A stretch of 64,000 bases of DNA from Allodiplogaster sudhausi (taxonomy: Eukaryota; Nematoda; Chromadorea; Rhabditida; Diplogasteridae): contig CALZFC010000035.1 in assembly GCA_945643635.1 (NCBI GenBank), positions 1,069,001-1,133,000 on the forward strand, in the 5' to 3' direction. The notes under the pieces were generated by a model. The model was not told the DNA's origin. It worked only from the letters and a program-made list of their open reading frames with translations, and ran no database searches. How positions within the stretch are numbered: position 1 is the stretch's first letter; each line of letters opens with the position of its first letter. This document shows positions 49,568-62,385 of the stretch, one piece after another. Both the position numbers and the translations under genes were made by a program.

Positions 49568-51069
49568 ATGGGACCGAGTAGTGCCTGGTTGCAGACTTGG
49601 CATATCATCCTTGCGACAGTGCTCGCAGTAATCATTGTCCTATCAACCAACCCCTGTGGACGCCAAAGCGATGAGCAGCTAGGTTCACCCGACGTCTCGA
49701 GAGCCGATTAAAGAAACCGGACATGTCTGCACAGGTCATTTTTCGTAGTTGACGTATGTACATACATATGTACATACATAAGTACATAAATGTTCTTATT
49801 GTGTATATTGTGTAATCAAGATTGACATTGTACTACACTTTCACATTCAAATTCTATGGCAAAACTAGAATGAATGTAATATTCAGAAGCGATGGCCGAA
49901 CTCCGAGAGAAGATTTCGACTGACAGCCTTGATGACGTCAAATCTGTCCTCGCGTCAGCACGCCTCCTCCTCAGGGTTCTGAAATTTCCAACTTGTTCAC
50001 GGGCACATTTATTGTTAAATGATTGTCGGCACCTTCTCATGTGAAATGCCTTTGGTGTTTGTTACTCATGATTCGTCTTCCTTCAGTCTCCTACAACTTT
50101 CAAATTGATCTTCTTATTTTGAGACTTAGAAGCGTTATAAAGCATCTCACCTACATATTTCTACTATTTTGCAATTTTTTTTATTATCTTATGTTTATGC
50201 TGTCATATTGGAATACCTTCTTTCGTGCAGGATAAATAATTTAAAAAAAAAACGTCAGTCTATGATGCATACAAGAAAGGGTTGCTAGAAAGAAATCTAG
50301 CTAGGAAACAGAGAAAAAAAGAGAAAACGACCGAGCAATGGGGCAAGATGAAGAGAGAAAAGAGTGAGGAGGAGACTGATGATGAGAGTATTGAGAAAGA
50401 AGGTGAGAGACAGAGACGAGCGAGATACATATGTGCATATATAGCAAGAAATGCTAGCTGCCCTTCGATGTGTAACCACTCAGGGAATGGATAGAAGAAT
50501 GAACAGTTAGAGAAATAGACAGATAGAGAGAAAAGTAGAGAGGAAGGAGAAAAAGAGATAGAATAAGAAATAGAGAGCAGGGTGAGTGAATCAGAGTTGC
50601 AATGCATTTCAAAATAAAACCGGAAACTAGGAAAAAAGTAGAGAACATGATAGAAGCGACCAGCAAGATGGAGAAAGCGGACATTTTCATTAAATGATAT
50701 TCCTTCCTCTTCTGTTACAGATATATCTGTAGCTGTCGCCATACACACAGAACTGTTTGTATGTGAATACAGAGAACACTGTTTCCTTTTTACGTGAAAC
50801 GACAACAAAAACAATTTATTCAATTTTTTCCTTGGTGCGAATATTTTCGGTCATTTATCTGTTTGCTGACACATACTTTATGTCTCTGTCACTCTCTCTG
50901 TCTCTGTCTCTCTCTCTGTTCCTGCCTCTCTCACTCTCTGTCTCTGCTCTCTTTCCTCTGCAGAATGTCTCGTGGCCCTCTCGCCATCGCTGCATCGAGA
51001 GTGACTGACGCCGCGAAGTCCGCCGACGAAGCTTCTCAGGGGATTCGTCGTTCGCTTTCTCTGGAATGA
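49568..51069 (+). CDS. Possible small secreted or membrane protein, three exons, unproven
   Basis: 49568 opens MGPSSAWLQTWHIILATVLAVIIVLSTN-type signal or anchor sequence (only the first residues are given: MGPSSAWLQTWHII). A donor follows near 49682. A second helical exon near 49888-49974 reads AMAELREKISTDSLDDVKSV. A third after CTCTGCAG at 50963 reads MSRGPLAIAASRVTDAAKSA to TGA at 51069. Phases between exons 2 and 3 do not agree, so an exon is missing or the model is wrong. Family unknown. Confidence 0.3.
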
Positions 51070-52434
51070 AACTTTCTTACTCGTTCACCTTCTTTTTGCT
51101 AACACTGAAAAGTGTGATGAAGACGCTTCGAAACCTGACTATTTCGGAGATGATAAAGAAAGAAATCATTGTTGCAACTCATGGGGAATTAGCGCGGCCA
51201 TCTAATGGAAACCAATGCACAACAATGGTGTGATGGCACTTCTTTTGTGCTCGTCAATATGTTTTTCAACTCTTTCTCCTCGGCGTGCGAATTCTCAACA
51301 ACAGAAAAGGAGGAAAAAAACGCAATTTCATTTGTAAATAAGAAAATAAATGCAAGCAAAAAAGTTTTTCAGACAATTCAATATTGATAAGAAATAGTAG
51401 AGAGAGAGAGAGAGGGTGAGGAGAAAGGCAGTGGGAGGGAGACTGTGAGGGAGTCAGAGGGAGTGAGGGAGAGAGAGTATCGAAGCATCCCAATATTCAA
51501 ACAGCAAGATAGAAAAAAAGAGTACATGTACACCATGCCGAAGAAACTTTGCTGTGAATTTACACACCTGCAAGACCATTCCTTTATCAACAACTGGCAT
51601 GCGATGACAAAGTAGCATACATATATATATATTTCTTTAAATCATATTTTAAAATGACAAATCAGTCTCGGAGAGTCTAGTAAAAATTTCACATCCACAT
51701 TCAATCTTACATAATTCAAGTAATACTTAATCGCCACACAGACGTAATTATTCAACATATGAAAGATTAATCTGAAGCGAAAATGTAAATATTTAATTAG
51801 TTCACAGCGAGATTCATGTATCTTTTCAAAAATTCATATTTAAATATATGAAGGCCATGGTGGCATCACATTCACGTAATGGGTCAAATGACAAACTCTC
51901 CCCGATATTGCGGGTAGAGAGAGGCGGGCGCCAATAAAGACTCGATCACATGTAGTGAACCGCCCTTGCTTCTTAAAATCTAAAGATTGTCGTTCACTTG
52001 TCCAAACTTCGCGATAGCCTAAATCATTAATGTTAACATTATTATTACATAGATCTAAATAAAAATAACACTAACTCTTCTAAGTCGACATCGTTTTGTA
52101 TGACGATGAGAGAAGTGAACGGGAGTCGCGTGTATGAAGACAGCTACTGATGAATCTGGAGCAGAAGAAAAAGGAATATCAGGCCATACGATTTATATAT
52201 TCTAGAGTTGAAGGAACACGGGCGTCGAATAGGACAATCAATGAAACAGTTCGGACAATGTGAAGGTTCGTTAAAGAAGTCCTCGAGCTTTCTCTCTCTC
52301 TCTCTATTCCTTTCTCCCCTACCTTTCTCACTCTCTTTCTCTCTGACTCTCTCTCTCTCTCGTTCGCTCTCATCAATCTACCATATCTGGTGCCACCTTG
52401 TCGCGCTCTCTCTCCCTCGCGCTCTCTCTCTCGA

Positions 52435-52485
<51 letters not shown>

Positions 52486-53438
52486 CTCACATTGTCAGAG
52501 GGTCTCTTCGAAGTTACTTTTTTTTTGCCTGCGTTTTTAACGTCGGGATGCTTCACAAGTCTGACTCACCTTGCCCCTCCTCCTTCTCTCTGTCTCTCTA
52601 CCTCCCTCTCAGTCTGCCTCTCACTCCCTTTCTCCACTATCTCTCTCACCCTATCTCTCTCTCTCTCTCTCTGTTTCTATCTTTCTCTCCATCTCTCTAT
52701 CTATCAATTTCAATGCTTTCATTTTGAATGCCAGCAAAAGAGAAAGAGTGCGTCATAGAATTACTATTACTGATAAGCATATTTGATTGCTTACACTGTT
52801 TTCAAAAGGAAATTAAAGTAAACTTTATATATCAAAATTTTTTTCAAGAATTGAAGTGTCTTATTTCAACTATATACATATGTACACACTTATGTGTGTA
52901 CATATAGAATGCTCGTATGCTTGTATGTATGTATGTACATCTGTATGTACACAACATACTGGAGGAAGTGAGTGGAGAGGAGCTTGAACCGATTTGAAAA
53001 GGAAGCACCTATTCAAAACGGTTCAAATATATCAACGAAACAAATTGTTTGATATGCGAAGCAATTTTTTGAAATAATTGTTGTATCAAACAATCTGGCA
53101 TCAAACAATGATAAATACGAGGCGCTGGATTCGGTCGCAAGGGCCACGCCGTTGGAGTATTCCCAGCATCAGTTTCAAGATTCGGAATGGCAAGTTGTTT
53201 CTAGATTCTCTTATACTACATATTTATCATAATCAAATAGAATCATATGACAATTACAAAGGCAATCATTACTTGTTTCCTGCCGCGGTACTGAAATGAA
53301 ATGGTTAGCAAGACTATGTAAGTGAATCGAAGATTACAGCAAAATATTAATGTTATGTTAAAGTAAAAAGCAAAAAATTACAGCAAAATATTAATGTTCT
53401 GTTAAAGTAAAATGCAAGAAATTCAGAGCTGTTTTCTT
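51070..53438. other. No supported gene; long CT tracts
   Basis: CT-rich low complexity at 52288-52720 and GA at 51398-51480. A 46-bp unit is doubled at 53337-53424. Ser/Leu-rich open frames here reflect composition. Confidence 0.5.
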
Positions 53439-53802
53439 CTAGAACGCAACATAAGTGATTGAGAACTGGATGCTGTTGAAGCGACGGTAGATAATAATAG
53501 GCATAAGATTCGAGTTCGAGTAGACGATTCTGCCCGCATCCGAGTTACAGCAGAATCTTCAAGAAGCGATTTACTAATTAGTTACTAATGTTTAAGAGAG
53601 CCTCTCTGTAAGGATCAAGCTGCCCTCAAAGGGGACCTGCCCCGGCGCAAAAATTTCCGATTCAGTTATCCAAAATTTACTTAGAGGTACAGATACGCAC
53701 TGTAAGGAATATTAGTAGATCAATTTTGTTATAAAAAATTTTTCCTTGTCTAGGCATGAAAAAGTTAGGAAAAAGTATAATTCGCCATAACTTTCTATAA
53801 TA

Positions 53803-55535
53803 GCAATATTTTTCAATTTTATTTTTTTTATTGGCATCCCCGTCGAATTCTAAACAAAAGACCTTAAGATGTCGTTGGAAAAAAATTTCATTTTCATATC
53901 AAAAAATTATTTTAAATATTTCAATTTGACCGTTGAATACTTTATACTCAAAACGTTTTGGGTACTATATCTCAAATTGTAGAGCATTAAAAACTGTATA
54001 ACATATATTCTTTTCGTTTAGCCTGGATGTCCCCTAAGCTGTTAAAAATGGGCTCAAATAGGGGCACCTCGGAGATGAACGATTCAAGGAATTCGTGAAG
54101 AAATGGTTAAATTCTTGTTTTATCATACAGTGAACCACTTCATTCGATTCAGCGCGTGTTTCTTGTTATAATAGATCTATATCATTATTCATAAAACTAT
54201 CGTTTTCCACGAAAAAAACTCATTTTTCGATTTTTCTACCGTGGACAGAAAATGACCTAAAACTATTCGAATCGCTATATTTTCGACAAATTCAAATACT
54301 ACAGAATGTGAATAATACTATTCTGTACGCGACAAAATTGTCTACAACATACCTCATTTACATCTGGATAGGACGTCCCCACCAATGACTGTATCGATTT
54401 TCCCATGGCGGTTGCGTCAAAGTGACAGATCCGCATTGTACAACTTTTTGTGCAATCTTAATGTCCACAAAGCATCCTGAAGTCAGAACGGATGTTTATT
54501 TTGCATATTTTCCGTAGTAAAAGCCCGCAAAAGGGTTTGCATGTGCGCGGAATTGAACCTGCGACCTATGACATTCGAAGTGCACAACCAATAAGCAAAA
54601 ATTACATTAAAAAAAATTCATTTCTCGAGACTCCTTGAACCAGTTTTATAGGTTAAACTATCAATCGATAGCTATTTTTTCGCTCTATCGAAATAAAAAT
54701 ATCCGCCAAAAAGTGTAGAATGATGGTGAGGCAGAATAAGACTCCAAAATATTCGAACACAAAAAAGTATATTAAACAATTTATTCATGAAGAAGTGATG
54801 TATGGGAAAGTTGTTCGCCTTCGCGAAAGCTATCTAATAGTAATTTATGAAATGTGGTGATAGGTTGCATATGCGAGAAATAGCGGCTGCGGAACTGGCC
54901 TCCCAACAAATCATATCTGGGCCCCTCAGGGCACTTTTCCGGTACCCAATGGGAAGATAAATAGTGTCTGACATGGTATGTCCTCAATATTGATAATAGC
55001 ACAGGAAAAGTGCCCTGAGGGGCTTTGCAAATTTAATTTTTTGGGAGGCCAGTTTCGCAGCCGCTATTTCTCGCATATGCAACCCATCACCACATTTCAT
55101 AAACTACTATTAGATAGCTTTCGCGAAGAAAATGATAGTTTTGTGAATTATGATATATAGCTATTATGACAAGAAACAAGCGCTGAATCGAATGAAGAGG
55201 TTCACTGTATGTTTAAACAAGAATTTAACCATTTCTTCACGCATTCCTTGAATCGTTCATCTCCGAGGTGCCCCTATTTGAGCCCATTTTTAACAGCTTA
55301 GGGGACATCCAGGCTAAACGAAAAGAAGATGTGTTATACAGTTTTTAATGCTCTACAATTTGAGATATAGTACCCAAAACGTTTTGAGTATAAGGTATTC
55401 AACGGTCAAATTGAAATATTTAAAATAATTTTTCGATATGAAAATGAAATATGTTTCAAAAGACATCTTAAGTGCTTTTGTTTAGAATTCGACGGGGATG
55501 CCAATAAAAAAAAGAAAGAAAATTGAAAAATGTTG
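53803..55535. repeat. Palindrome 2 (fold-back element), left arm split by an insert
   Basis: The right arm (55002-55535, 534 bp) is the reverse complement of two left segments, about 53803-54214 and 54820-54942 (together about 535 bp). Between those lies about 605 bp with no mirror partner. It is inserted in the last intron of astacin copy C. Similar size and build to palindrome 1, but different sequence. No protein coded. Confidence 0.85.
54215..54819. mobile_element. Insertion inside palindrome 2, carrying a tRNA-like sequence
   Basis: Absent from the right arm at the corresponding point, so it came in after the palindrome formed. On its minus strand, about 54600-54535, GCTTATTGGTTGTGCACTTC and then GCAGGTTCAATTCCGCGC resemble the D and T arms of a tRNA, the latter a perfect B box. 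Consistent with a SINE-like or other small element. No target duplication was identified. Confidence 0.5.
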
Positions 55536-55835
55536 ATTTTGAAGCGAGATACATCAAATCACAAAATATTCATACATTTAATTGTTCACGCAAGAATATT
55601 TTTGGGAAAAAATTTTTTTTTTTGTCATTTAATCTTTTTACTGGGGCCCAGTGCCATGTCCGACAACGTTTTCGCTCTCGAAATGGAGCGTCTGAATCTG
55701 GGGCAGGCTCAACCTGGAGGGAGGCATGCAGAGAGGCTCTCTTCAGCGTCCATCTTTCAATCCTCCTAACAACCGAGGTATTCTTTCTCGAAGAGTACAA
55801 AAACGGAAGGCGAAGAAAGTTGTCATGCACAGCAC

Positions 55836-56095
55836 CGCCCAACATTTCAGGTACATATAAATTAATTATTTTAATTATATTAATTAATATAAATAATTTC
55901 AAATGATTTTTCCTCGCTCAGCGCACATTTCAACGTAATTTTCTGTTCAAACTATACTAATTCGGCACTGATAAATAAGATGGCAACATTGGCTTCTCAA
56001 AACATGTTGATGCTTACGAGAACAGTCATATTTTAGTAATTAATATAATTAATTTTTGTATCTGAAATGTTGGGCGGTACTGTAGGTGTAGATAT
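55836..56095. mobile_element. Short inverted-repeat element with ACCGCCCAACATT ends
   Basis: CACCGCCCAACATTTCAGGT at about 55840 is mirrored at about 56060-56090, with AT-rich interior arms ATTAATTATA also mirrored. Another TGTTGGGCGGTA end lies at about 56293. It looks like a MITE, possibly with a second copy end. Confidence 0.5.
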
Positions 56096-57654
56096 TTCAC
56101 GTAAGAAGATAATCATATCTACCATTCCTGCCTTTATGAAAGTACACCATCTCCCAAATTCGGTTGATAAAAAAAAATGCTGATTTCGGAAAACATAAAG
56201 ATTACCCGAGCTATTACTTTTACGAGTCATAGTATCTGAGAATCTTTAGAATATATCAGATACATATATTCATTGCATTCGTGGCACCACAATGTTGGGC
56301 GGTAATGTATATACATATGTAAGTCGACCCCGATCGCCCCATAAACATTGTATTCTCGCGTCTCCACTTGTGTTCCTGCGTTCCTGCATTCCAGTGTTGA
56401 CTTATTGTTAGCAAAAGCAACCTAACTAAAGTGGAAAACGAACCTTGGTCCAGTGAGCGTTGGCTGTCGCTTCAATTCGATTCCTCCGATCGTGCAGCCT
56501 TCGACGCAGTGAAGCGTTTTGAAGGTGGACAGCGTTGCCTTCACGCGCTTCCCGACAGGCGCCTATTCTTTTTCTTGTCAGCGAAAGCCTTGCATTTTTT
56601 TAAATTTTTTATAAAGAAAAAACAAGTACACACAGAAATATATCCGTTACTTACAAATGCCTCAGTAGAGAAAGCACTGACTTGAATACAGTAGGTGCAG
56701 TAGGTAAAGTCATCGCTGACGGTGGTAGAAGTGTCACCCACAGTAGCAGTGAAGGAGCGGCTGCTGGTCGTGGCGGAGAAGGTCTGGCCACACCCGGCCG
56801 GCTGCCATCCGATTATTTACTTCTTTATTCATTATTACATCAATAAGAAAGAAAAGTATCTTCTCCTCTGGAGAAATAAATAAAAAGGGGCTTTAAAGGT
56901 TTTCCATGCCCGTTGAGCGGAGTTGGTGCCTGCGAATCCGAGTGGGCACAGACAAATGTTGCAGTTGCGAGGGTGCCTGATGCCACCGTTGTAGCAAGTC
57001 GTGGTGAAACTGCTGCAGCGGGCAAAACATGCTCCAGTTTCTCATCTCCCCTTATGATTTCTTCTCCTTCTATGCCAACGGCTAATATTGTGAGAAGCAA
57101 AGAAGAAGAAGATGGCAACTAACATCTGCATCCGTAGTGGTCATTCATCTCGAGGATGTCTCGGAAGGAGAGAATGTCCGAGCCCATCGTCGACTGCTGC
57201 TGGAAATCTTTGGCCACAATGGTTGGTTGGCCGTTCGAAGAGAATCTGCATGTTGGTGGCCTCTATCGCTTCGTCTATGTAGTCATATCATTTAAATTTT
57301 AATCTGTACTTTGTGTTTTGAAATTACTTTGTATTCTTCTCGTCCTTCATTTCCAACTCCGTAAAGAAATGAGCGAAGAAATCCTCGTACGCTTTTCCAG
57401 GGAACGCCATAATTCCACCGTAGTCGTACTTCCAACCGTAGTTGTAGTTGGTCTCTGGCGTCTCCGTGTCGAACTGGTATTCTTGGAAAGCCTAGAATGG
57501 AACTCTTCTCGCATCTCAGAGAGAGAAGGAGACGAGATAAAGGAATGGCAGCGAGGGAGGGTGAGAGAGTGTCTGGCTTGTTCGTGAAAGTAGCCGAGGG
57601 CGTGTCCGATCTCATGCAGGGCGGTTCCCACCTAAGCAGAGAGAAGTCAACCAG

Positions 57655-57656
<2 letters not shown>

Positions 57657-57719
<63 letters not shown>

Positions 57720-57723
57720 CGTG

Positions 57724-57810
<87 letters not shown>
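57657..57810. repeat. (TG)n microsatellite, ~150 bp
   Basis: Nearly pure TG with four interruptions, in a catalytic-domain intron of astacin copy C. Cys/Val open frames across it are artefacts. Confidence 0.98.
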
Positions 57811-59066
57811 ATCTGGGGAGCAGACCCCGGTACCGGAGGCTGCAATTCTCTAGGTCATCCTTCTATCTGTCACCCACCGAGTCACATCCGGTATCTAGTG
57901 ACAGCATCTGCGTAGCGTAGCCTGTACGGCCGACGTGCGACCAGCACCCGTCGTTCTTGGTGAACATCACCTGCAACATGAGAGGTCCGATATATACATA
58001 TAAAAAATAAATAGAATTGAGCGGCCTTCTGCGCCGCGGTAGAACATATAAAAAATAAATAGAATTGAGCGGCCTTCTGCGCCGCGGTAGAGCTCTCGTA
58101 GAAGTTGATGCAAGTGTTGTCACTCCACTGCTTGATTGCCTTCCGAACGACAGTCTCAACGCGAGTTCCCTCTGTGAATGAGAGAGTGAAGAGATGGACT
58201 GATTAAATGAGACAGAAAGAAAGATTGAGACGAGATGAAAAGAGATGTTCAGACTAGTGGTGCTATCAAAGAAGTAGTAGAAGCCATTGCTCCAGATGGT
58301 ATTCGGGTAGCGAGTGTCTCGGTATGCTTGCCGGCGAGCCCTTCGGCCTTCGCACCCTTCAGCTGCCTCACTCTCAGTGCCGTTTTCCTTTTCGGCTGAC
58401 GAGATGATAAAATCCGTCTGATCTCTATGAAGCAAAGGAACTTCAGATTCTCTGGCAACTAATAGGGAGCGAGGATGAGCCTTGCCTGGTTAGAATCACA
58501 TCTCCTCCGTAGAGGCTGGCAGCAACTCCTGCCTTCGGGTTAATGCTCACAATGCTATCTCCCGTCTCCCGAACTACCCTTCGCTCTCGCTTCTTCTCGT
58601 CCTTCAACACTTTTTTCTTTGGCTTCTACAGGTATTCATTTGTAAGAACATTAGAATGAAATTACATAGAAAGAGAGAAAAAAAACATAAGTATGCCTAT
58701 GTAGAATTAACTAATCGCACCTTCATAACTTCCGCAATGACGTTGCGATCATCCTCCGTCCACTTTCCTTCTTGCTTCTTGATATCTTTTCCCGCCTTTT
58801 TGCCAATCACCACCATCTTCTCTCGCATGTATGCGATGTCTTCGTTCCTGCGCTTCAAAGTGAAAAAGAGAGTGAATTCATTTCAGTTCAGATTTCAAGA
58901 GATACGATGAAATAAATGCATTCTACTCGCGCCGAATTTTTTACCGCAAGAGAAGTCAGTACCATTTGAAACAAACCGTTTTTTCATCGCCTTGAGATTT
59001 GGCACGGTTTGGAAGGCCGAGAACGAGGAAAAGCAAGAGCAGTAGGAGCACCCCGACCGACGACAT

Positions 59067-59580
59067 CTCTTCTCCATTCCACTCATTCTCGCGCCTTTTA
59101 AATTAACACTCAGGAGAGAGAGAGAGAGAAGGGAAAATATTCTTCAGTCTACTCATGAAATGATGTGTTTCGCCTAGTTATGGAAAATTGGTCAATGGCC
59201 ATTATAAGCGGATATTATGAACGCAGAAGGGTTGTAAAAGGATAGAATTAGAGAAAAGGAAAAGGAAGAAGAGAGAGAGAGAGAGTGATTGAGGTTCAAA
59301 ACATTTCGGTTCATATTTCAAGTTGTCAATGGCTATTATAAGCGGATACTATGAGTTCGGAAGGATTCTAAAAGGGTACTACTAGAGAGGGAGAGATAGA
59401 TGGTTGCGAATGAGAAAAAAAGATATTGAGATTGAGAGAGAGAAAGAGAGAGCGCGCGCGAGAGAGAGAATGAGAGAGAGAGAACATAAGCACATCATGA
59501 ACGCGTAACGGGCACGCATATTCTGGCATAACAATGGGTATCCTAAATCGGAATACTTATAGACGACATGTTCTCGTCAT
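59067..59580. promoter_or_regulatory. 5' flank of astacin copy C, partly doubled
   Basis: Mirrors the flank of copy B (12560-12880). The segment with GCCATTATAAGCGGATATTA occurs twice here (about 59195 and 59330), so part of the flank was tandemly duplicated. GA runs lie between. Confidence 0.5.
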
Positions 59581-60756
59581 GATTATTTTGAAACAAAAAC
59601 CTGAACATCGAAAGCGAATCTAATGACTAGGCTCATGACTTTCACTTTAGCTCAGATGTATACACACTGCATATTAGCAAACTGAACGCTGTGGCCGTTA
59701 AAACAAGAAATTTCTTATTTAATCATCTTCTTCCATCTTCCTCACATTTGCATGCGTACCATTTTTATATTAAAGCCTTTTCTCTATAAAAAAAGTATTG
59801 TAGTATTTTTTGTTGTCTCTCTTTATTCCTTGTTTTATTCGAAGCCGCGCATCTATTGAGGCACTTTTAAGCATGCAGAGACACAAGAACAAATCATGAA
59901 ACATAACATAGAATTTAGATGGGGATAGAATAATATCCCAAGAAGATTTAAAACACAAAGAGAGAGAGAGAGAGAGAGGAGAGAGTGAGAGAGAGGAGAG
60001 AGAGGGTGTGCGAGAGAGAGTGCAAACGCTGAGAGTAGACAGGGATATGCTCTTTTTTCAATGTCTGCATTGAAAGAATGTCTCACTTTGTGTGCTATAG
60101 CACCGCTTATTCATCTTCCGTTCTGGAAAACTTAATTTATTTCGCTTCCTCGGAGAATTTAATCAGAGATTAACTTATGGCTCGATATTGGAATTAGAAT
60201 CTTGTTCATCAGTCGCAATGTTTCGGAATGAGTGATGTTCCAACATTCGTAAGGATCACTACAAATTTACGATTAATCTAGGAAGAAAAGTGGACCCTGT
60301 TGCCAGTAAATGGTCGGGTTAAAATGGAAACGCGGTGCCGGTTTTTTGCCTTTTTTTTACTATGACTGTTGTTTAGTCATGTGTAGATAAGAAGATTACG
60401 TGACTTTGGGGTTCAATGGAAACTAGGATGTATAAACTCTGCACTATTCCTTCCCCCGAGACTCCTCCACGGAACTAATTAACACATTAAATAAAGCGAT
60501 TTGAATTGAATTGAAGTTTTGAACATACATCAAGTAAGCGAATAATGGTTAAATGGTTGACGATAAGTTGTCATTTGTGTGCTTCTTAATGTCAAAGAAC
60601 TCAGTCGGTTTATAAATCGTTGATATTTCTTCTCGAATGATAAATTCATGTCAGGAGGTTTTCTCGGACGGATGAAGTCTTCGAGTGATACGAAACAAAT
60701 TAAGGCCTTTTTCCAGCGCCGACGGTGTTTAATCGTTGGTATTTGACAAATATGTA
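59581..60756. other. No supported gene
   Basis: AT-rich spacer with a GA tract (59960-60005). The sequence TTAATCTAGGAAGAAA at about 60274 is a lone copy of the end of the MITE at 61.5 kb. Confidence 0.4.
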
Positions 60757-60790
60757 CAGTGCCGGTCAAAATTCTATTATCTTTTGGTTT
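60757..60790 (+). repeat. Tc1/mariner-like terminal repeat, single end
   Basis: TA followed by CAGTGCCGGTCAAAATTC, close to the Tc1-type start CAGTG..GGCCAAA. I found no matching opposite end or transposase within 1.5 kb, so it may be a solo remnant or chance. Confidence 0.35.
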
Positions 60791-61506
60791 TTCGTGCATA
60801 ATTTCTTTCAAAGTTAATGAAAGTTGATGAAATTTGCAGGCTTGCTTCTTTATGCTGTCAGATTATTAGTAGCAGAATATTGATTTAATAGATAACCTAC
60901 AAGGCGAGAAAAAAAATCAATAAGTCAAATCACCTGGGCGTAATGAACAAAACGGGTTGTTTCTTTGATATTCGGGTAGTTTTTATTGTATACATGATTT
61001 CGCTGTATTCTAGAGCATCTTTACGATAACGTTTTGATCTAATCGCTGTTTATTCAGATGTTTTTATTTGTTGCCTGCCCCCAGTTCACGCTCCATGCAC
61101 TCGGCCTGAGGTGCAAACGGTTCAGGAGGGTAAAATCGGTCATTCACTAATATACCTCTTTCAATAATGATTTTAATATATTTGTAGGTCATCACTGAAC
61201 TAATTGAGATGGTTATTCGAGCTGTTAAAATTAGGTGCTAACTATTCTCACTCTGAACACCGCTGTCAACTTTGGGCCTCAGCCCAGACGCACTTATAGT
61301 GATGGTGTGCAGTTGTCCGTGTTCCAAAAGCAGTTTTGCCAATTTCAAATGATAGCTGCTAGGCTTTTATACTTTCAGAAGCCCTATTTCATCCCTGTCT
61401 TCATTAACCCACAACGTACAGTAGATCGTTTTTTTCCCGTGGCATAGAGTAGTAAGTTGCCCTACAAGGCAAGAAAGTAATCCCAGAAAACATATATGTC
61501 CTGTGG
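60791..61506. other. No supported gene
   Basis: AT-rich; nothing recognised on either strand. Confidence 0.35.
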
Positions 61507-62225
61507 TGCTATTAATCTAGGAAGAAAACGGGGCGAAAGTTGAGCTCAACTTTTTAACAAAAAAGATTGAGGGTGAACTCTGAAAAGAGCGCATTAGTAT
61601 GGAAAAGAAGAAAGATGGGCCCAACTTGCTCCAAAAAGATCCCATCTTTAAACAGCAAGCTCAGCCAAAAAGTGGTCAACTCATTTTCTAACAGCAAGAG
61701 TGTGGAAGACGAGAGAGGGAAAAAGAAGCTATAAATCATTGCTCCGTTTGGTCTCTCATTTTTGTGTACTCTCTCGCTGAGAAAAAAGGTTGACCTTGAA
61801 ATGCCAGTGAAAAAGAAACATCGCGTCTCGATTCCTCCGTTTTCGTCCATTAGTCCCAGCCTCTCACCTCGGCCTATGAGCATGCTATGGAAAACCCGCC
61901 CGACATCGGTTGCTGCCGAATCTTTGGCATCCTTGCTGCACTGAGTCGCTTTAATTACCCAAAACCGGATTTTTGTGGTTTCCGCGCGTGGTCGTACCCG
62001 TGGTGTCCGCGCGTGGTCGCACCCATGTTTTTTAAATTGTTTTGCATTCATCCGTCTATGTATTCGGTTTAATTAGTGAATATTCGGTTTCATTACCCAA
62101 TATTTAGGTATGCATTGACTTTGGCCTGCTGAAAGGCCAAAGCGTAGAAGAAAACTCGACGCGATTGTATTCAGAGATGAACTCAACTCTGAAAAAAGGT
62201 CTTTCTTCCTAGATTAATAGCAATA
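61507..62225. mobile_element. MITE, ~0.7 kb, ends CTATTAATCTAGGAAGAAA
   Basis: The left end CTATTAATCTAGGAAGAAA is mirrored at 62204-62222. AACTCTGAAAAAAGG near the right end also echoes inverted words near the left. No transposase is encoded. A solo end lies at about 60274. Confidence 0.7.
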
Positions 62226-62228
62226 CTG

Positions 62229-62385
62229 ATTTTCACTCAAATGATTATCGCTCAAATGATTGTCGCTCACAATTTTTTTTTGATTATCGCTCAAATCATT
62301 TTCGCTCAAAATTTTTTAACAGTTGATGATTTTCGCTCAAGTTTTTTTATGGTAGATGATTTTTGATCAAAAAAAATTTTGACTT
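62229..62385. repeat. Degenerate minisatellite GATTATCGCTCAAAT
   Basis: Seven or so diverged copies of a 15-30 bp unit built on GATTNTCGCTCAAA, directly beside the MITE. Confidence 0.75.

Larger units (their letters stand above)
53439..59066 (-). pseudogene. Astacin-type metalloprotease copy C, disrupted and stretched by insertions
   Basis: Exon 1 (59066-58977) gives a signal peptide MSSVGVLLLLLLFLVLGLP; exon 2 is 58852-58721; exon 3 starts 58625 with KPKKKVLKDEKKRERR. Catalytic exons hold HEIGHALGYFHEQARH, but the following DRDNY stretch and the next intron start are deleted. The Met-turn reads GGIMAFPG in place of GGIMQY. The EGF-like exon has a Cys to Ser change (GTNSAQR). The CUB exons are at about 56800-56690 and 56565-56440, and the terminal exon (GRIVYSNSN to AF-stop) ends at 53439, 3 kb away. 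A 48-bp tandem duplication (57996-58091) and a TG microsatellite sit inside. Clearly a pseudogene. Confidence 0.85.

Noticed and set aside
52179..52786. Open frames of 110-125 codons on both strands
   Set aside because: Same cause: CT-rich tract, no coding signal.
57612..57920. Long Cys/Val and His/Thr open frames on both strands
   Set aside because: They are the translation of a TG microsatellite; no start, splice or domain context.
60530..60811. 93-codon minus-strand frame as a Tc1 transposase piece
   Set aside because: Adjacent to a Tc1-like end, but the residues show none of the transposase motifs.
61554..62051. 165-codon minus-strand frame inside the 61.5-kb MITE
   Set aside because: No domain and biased composition; MITEs do not need to code.
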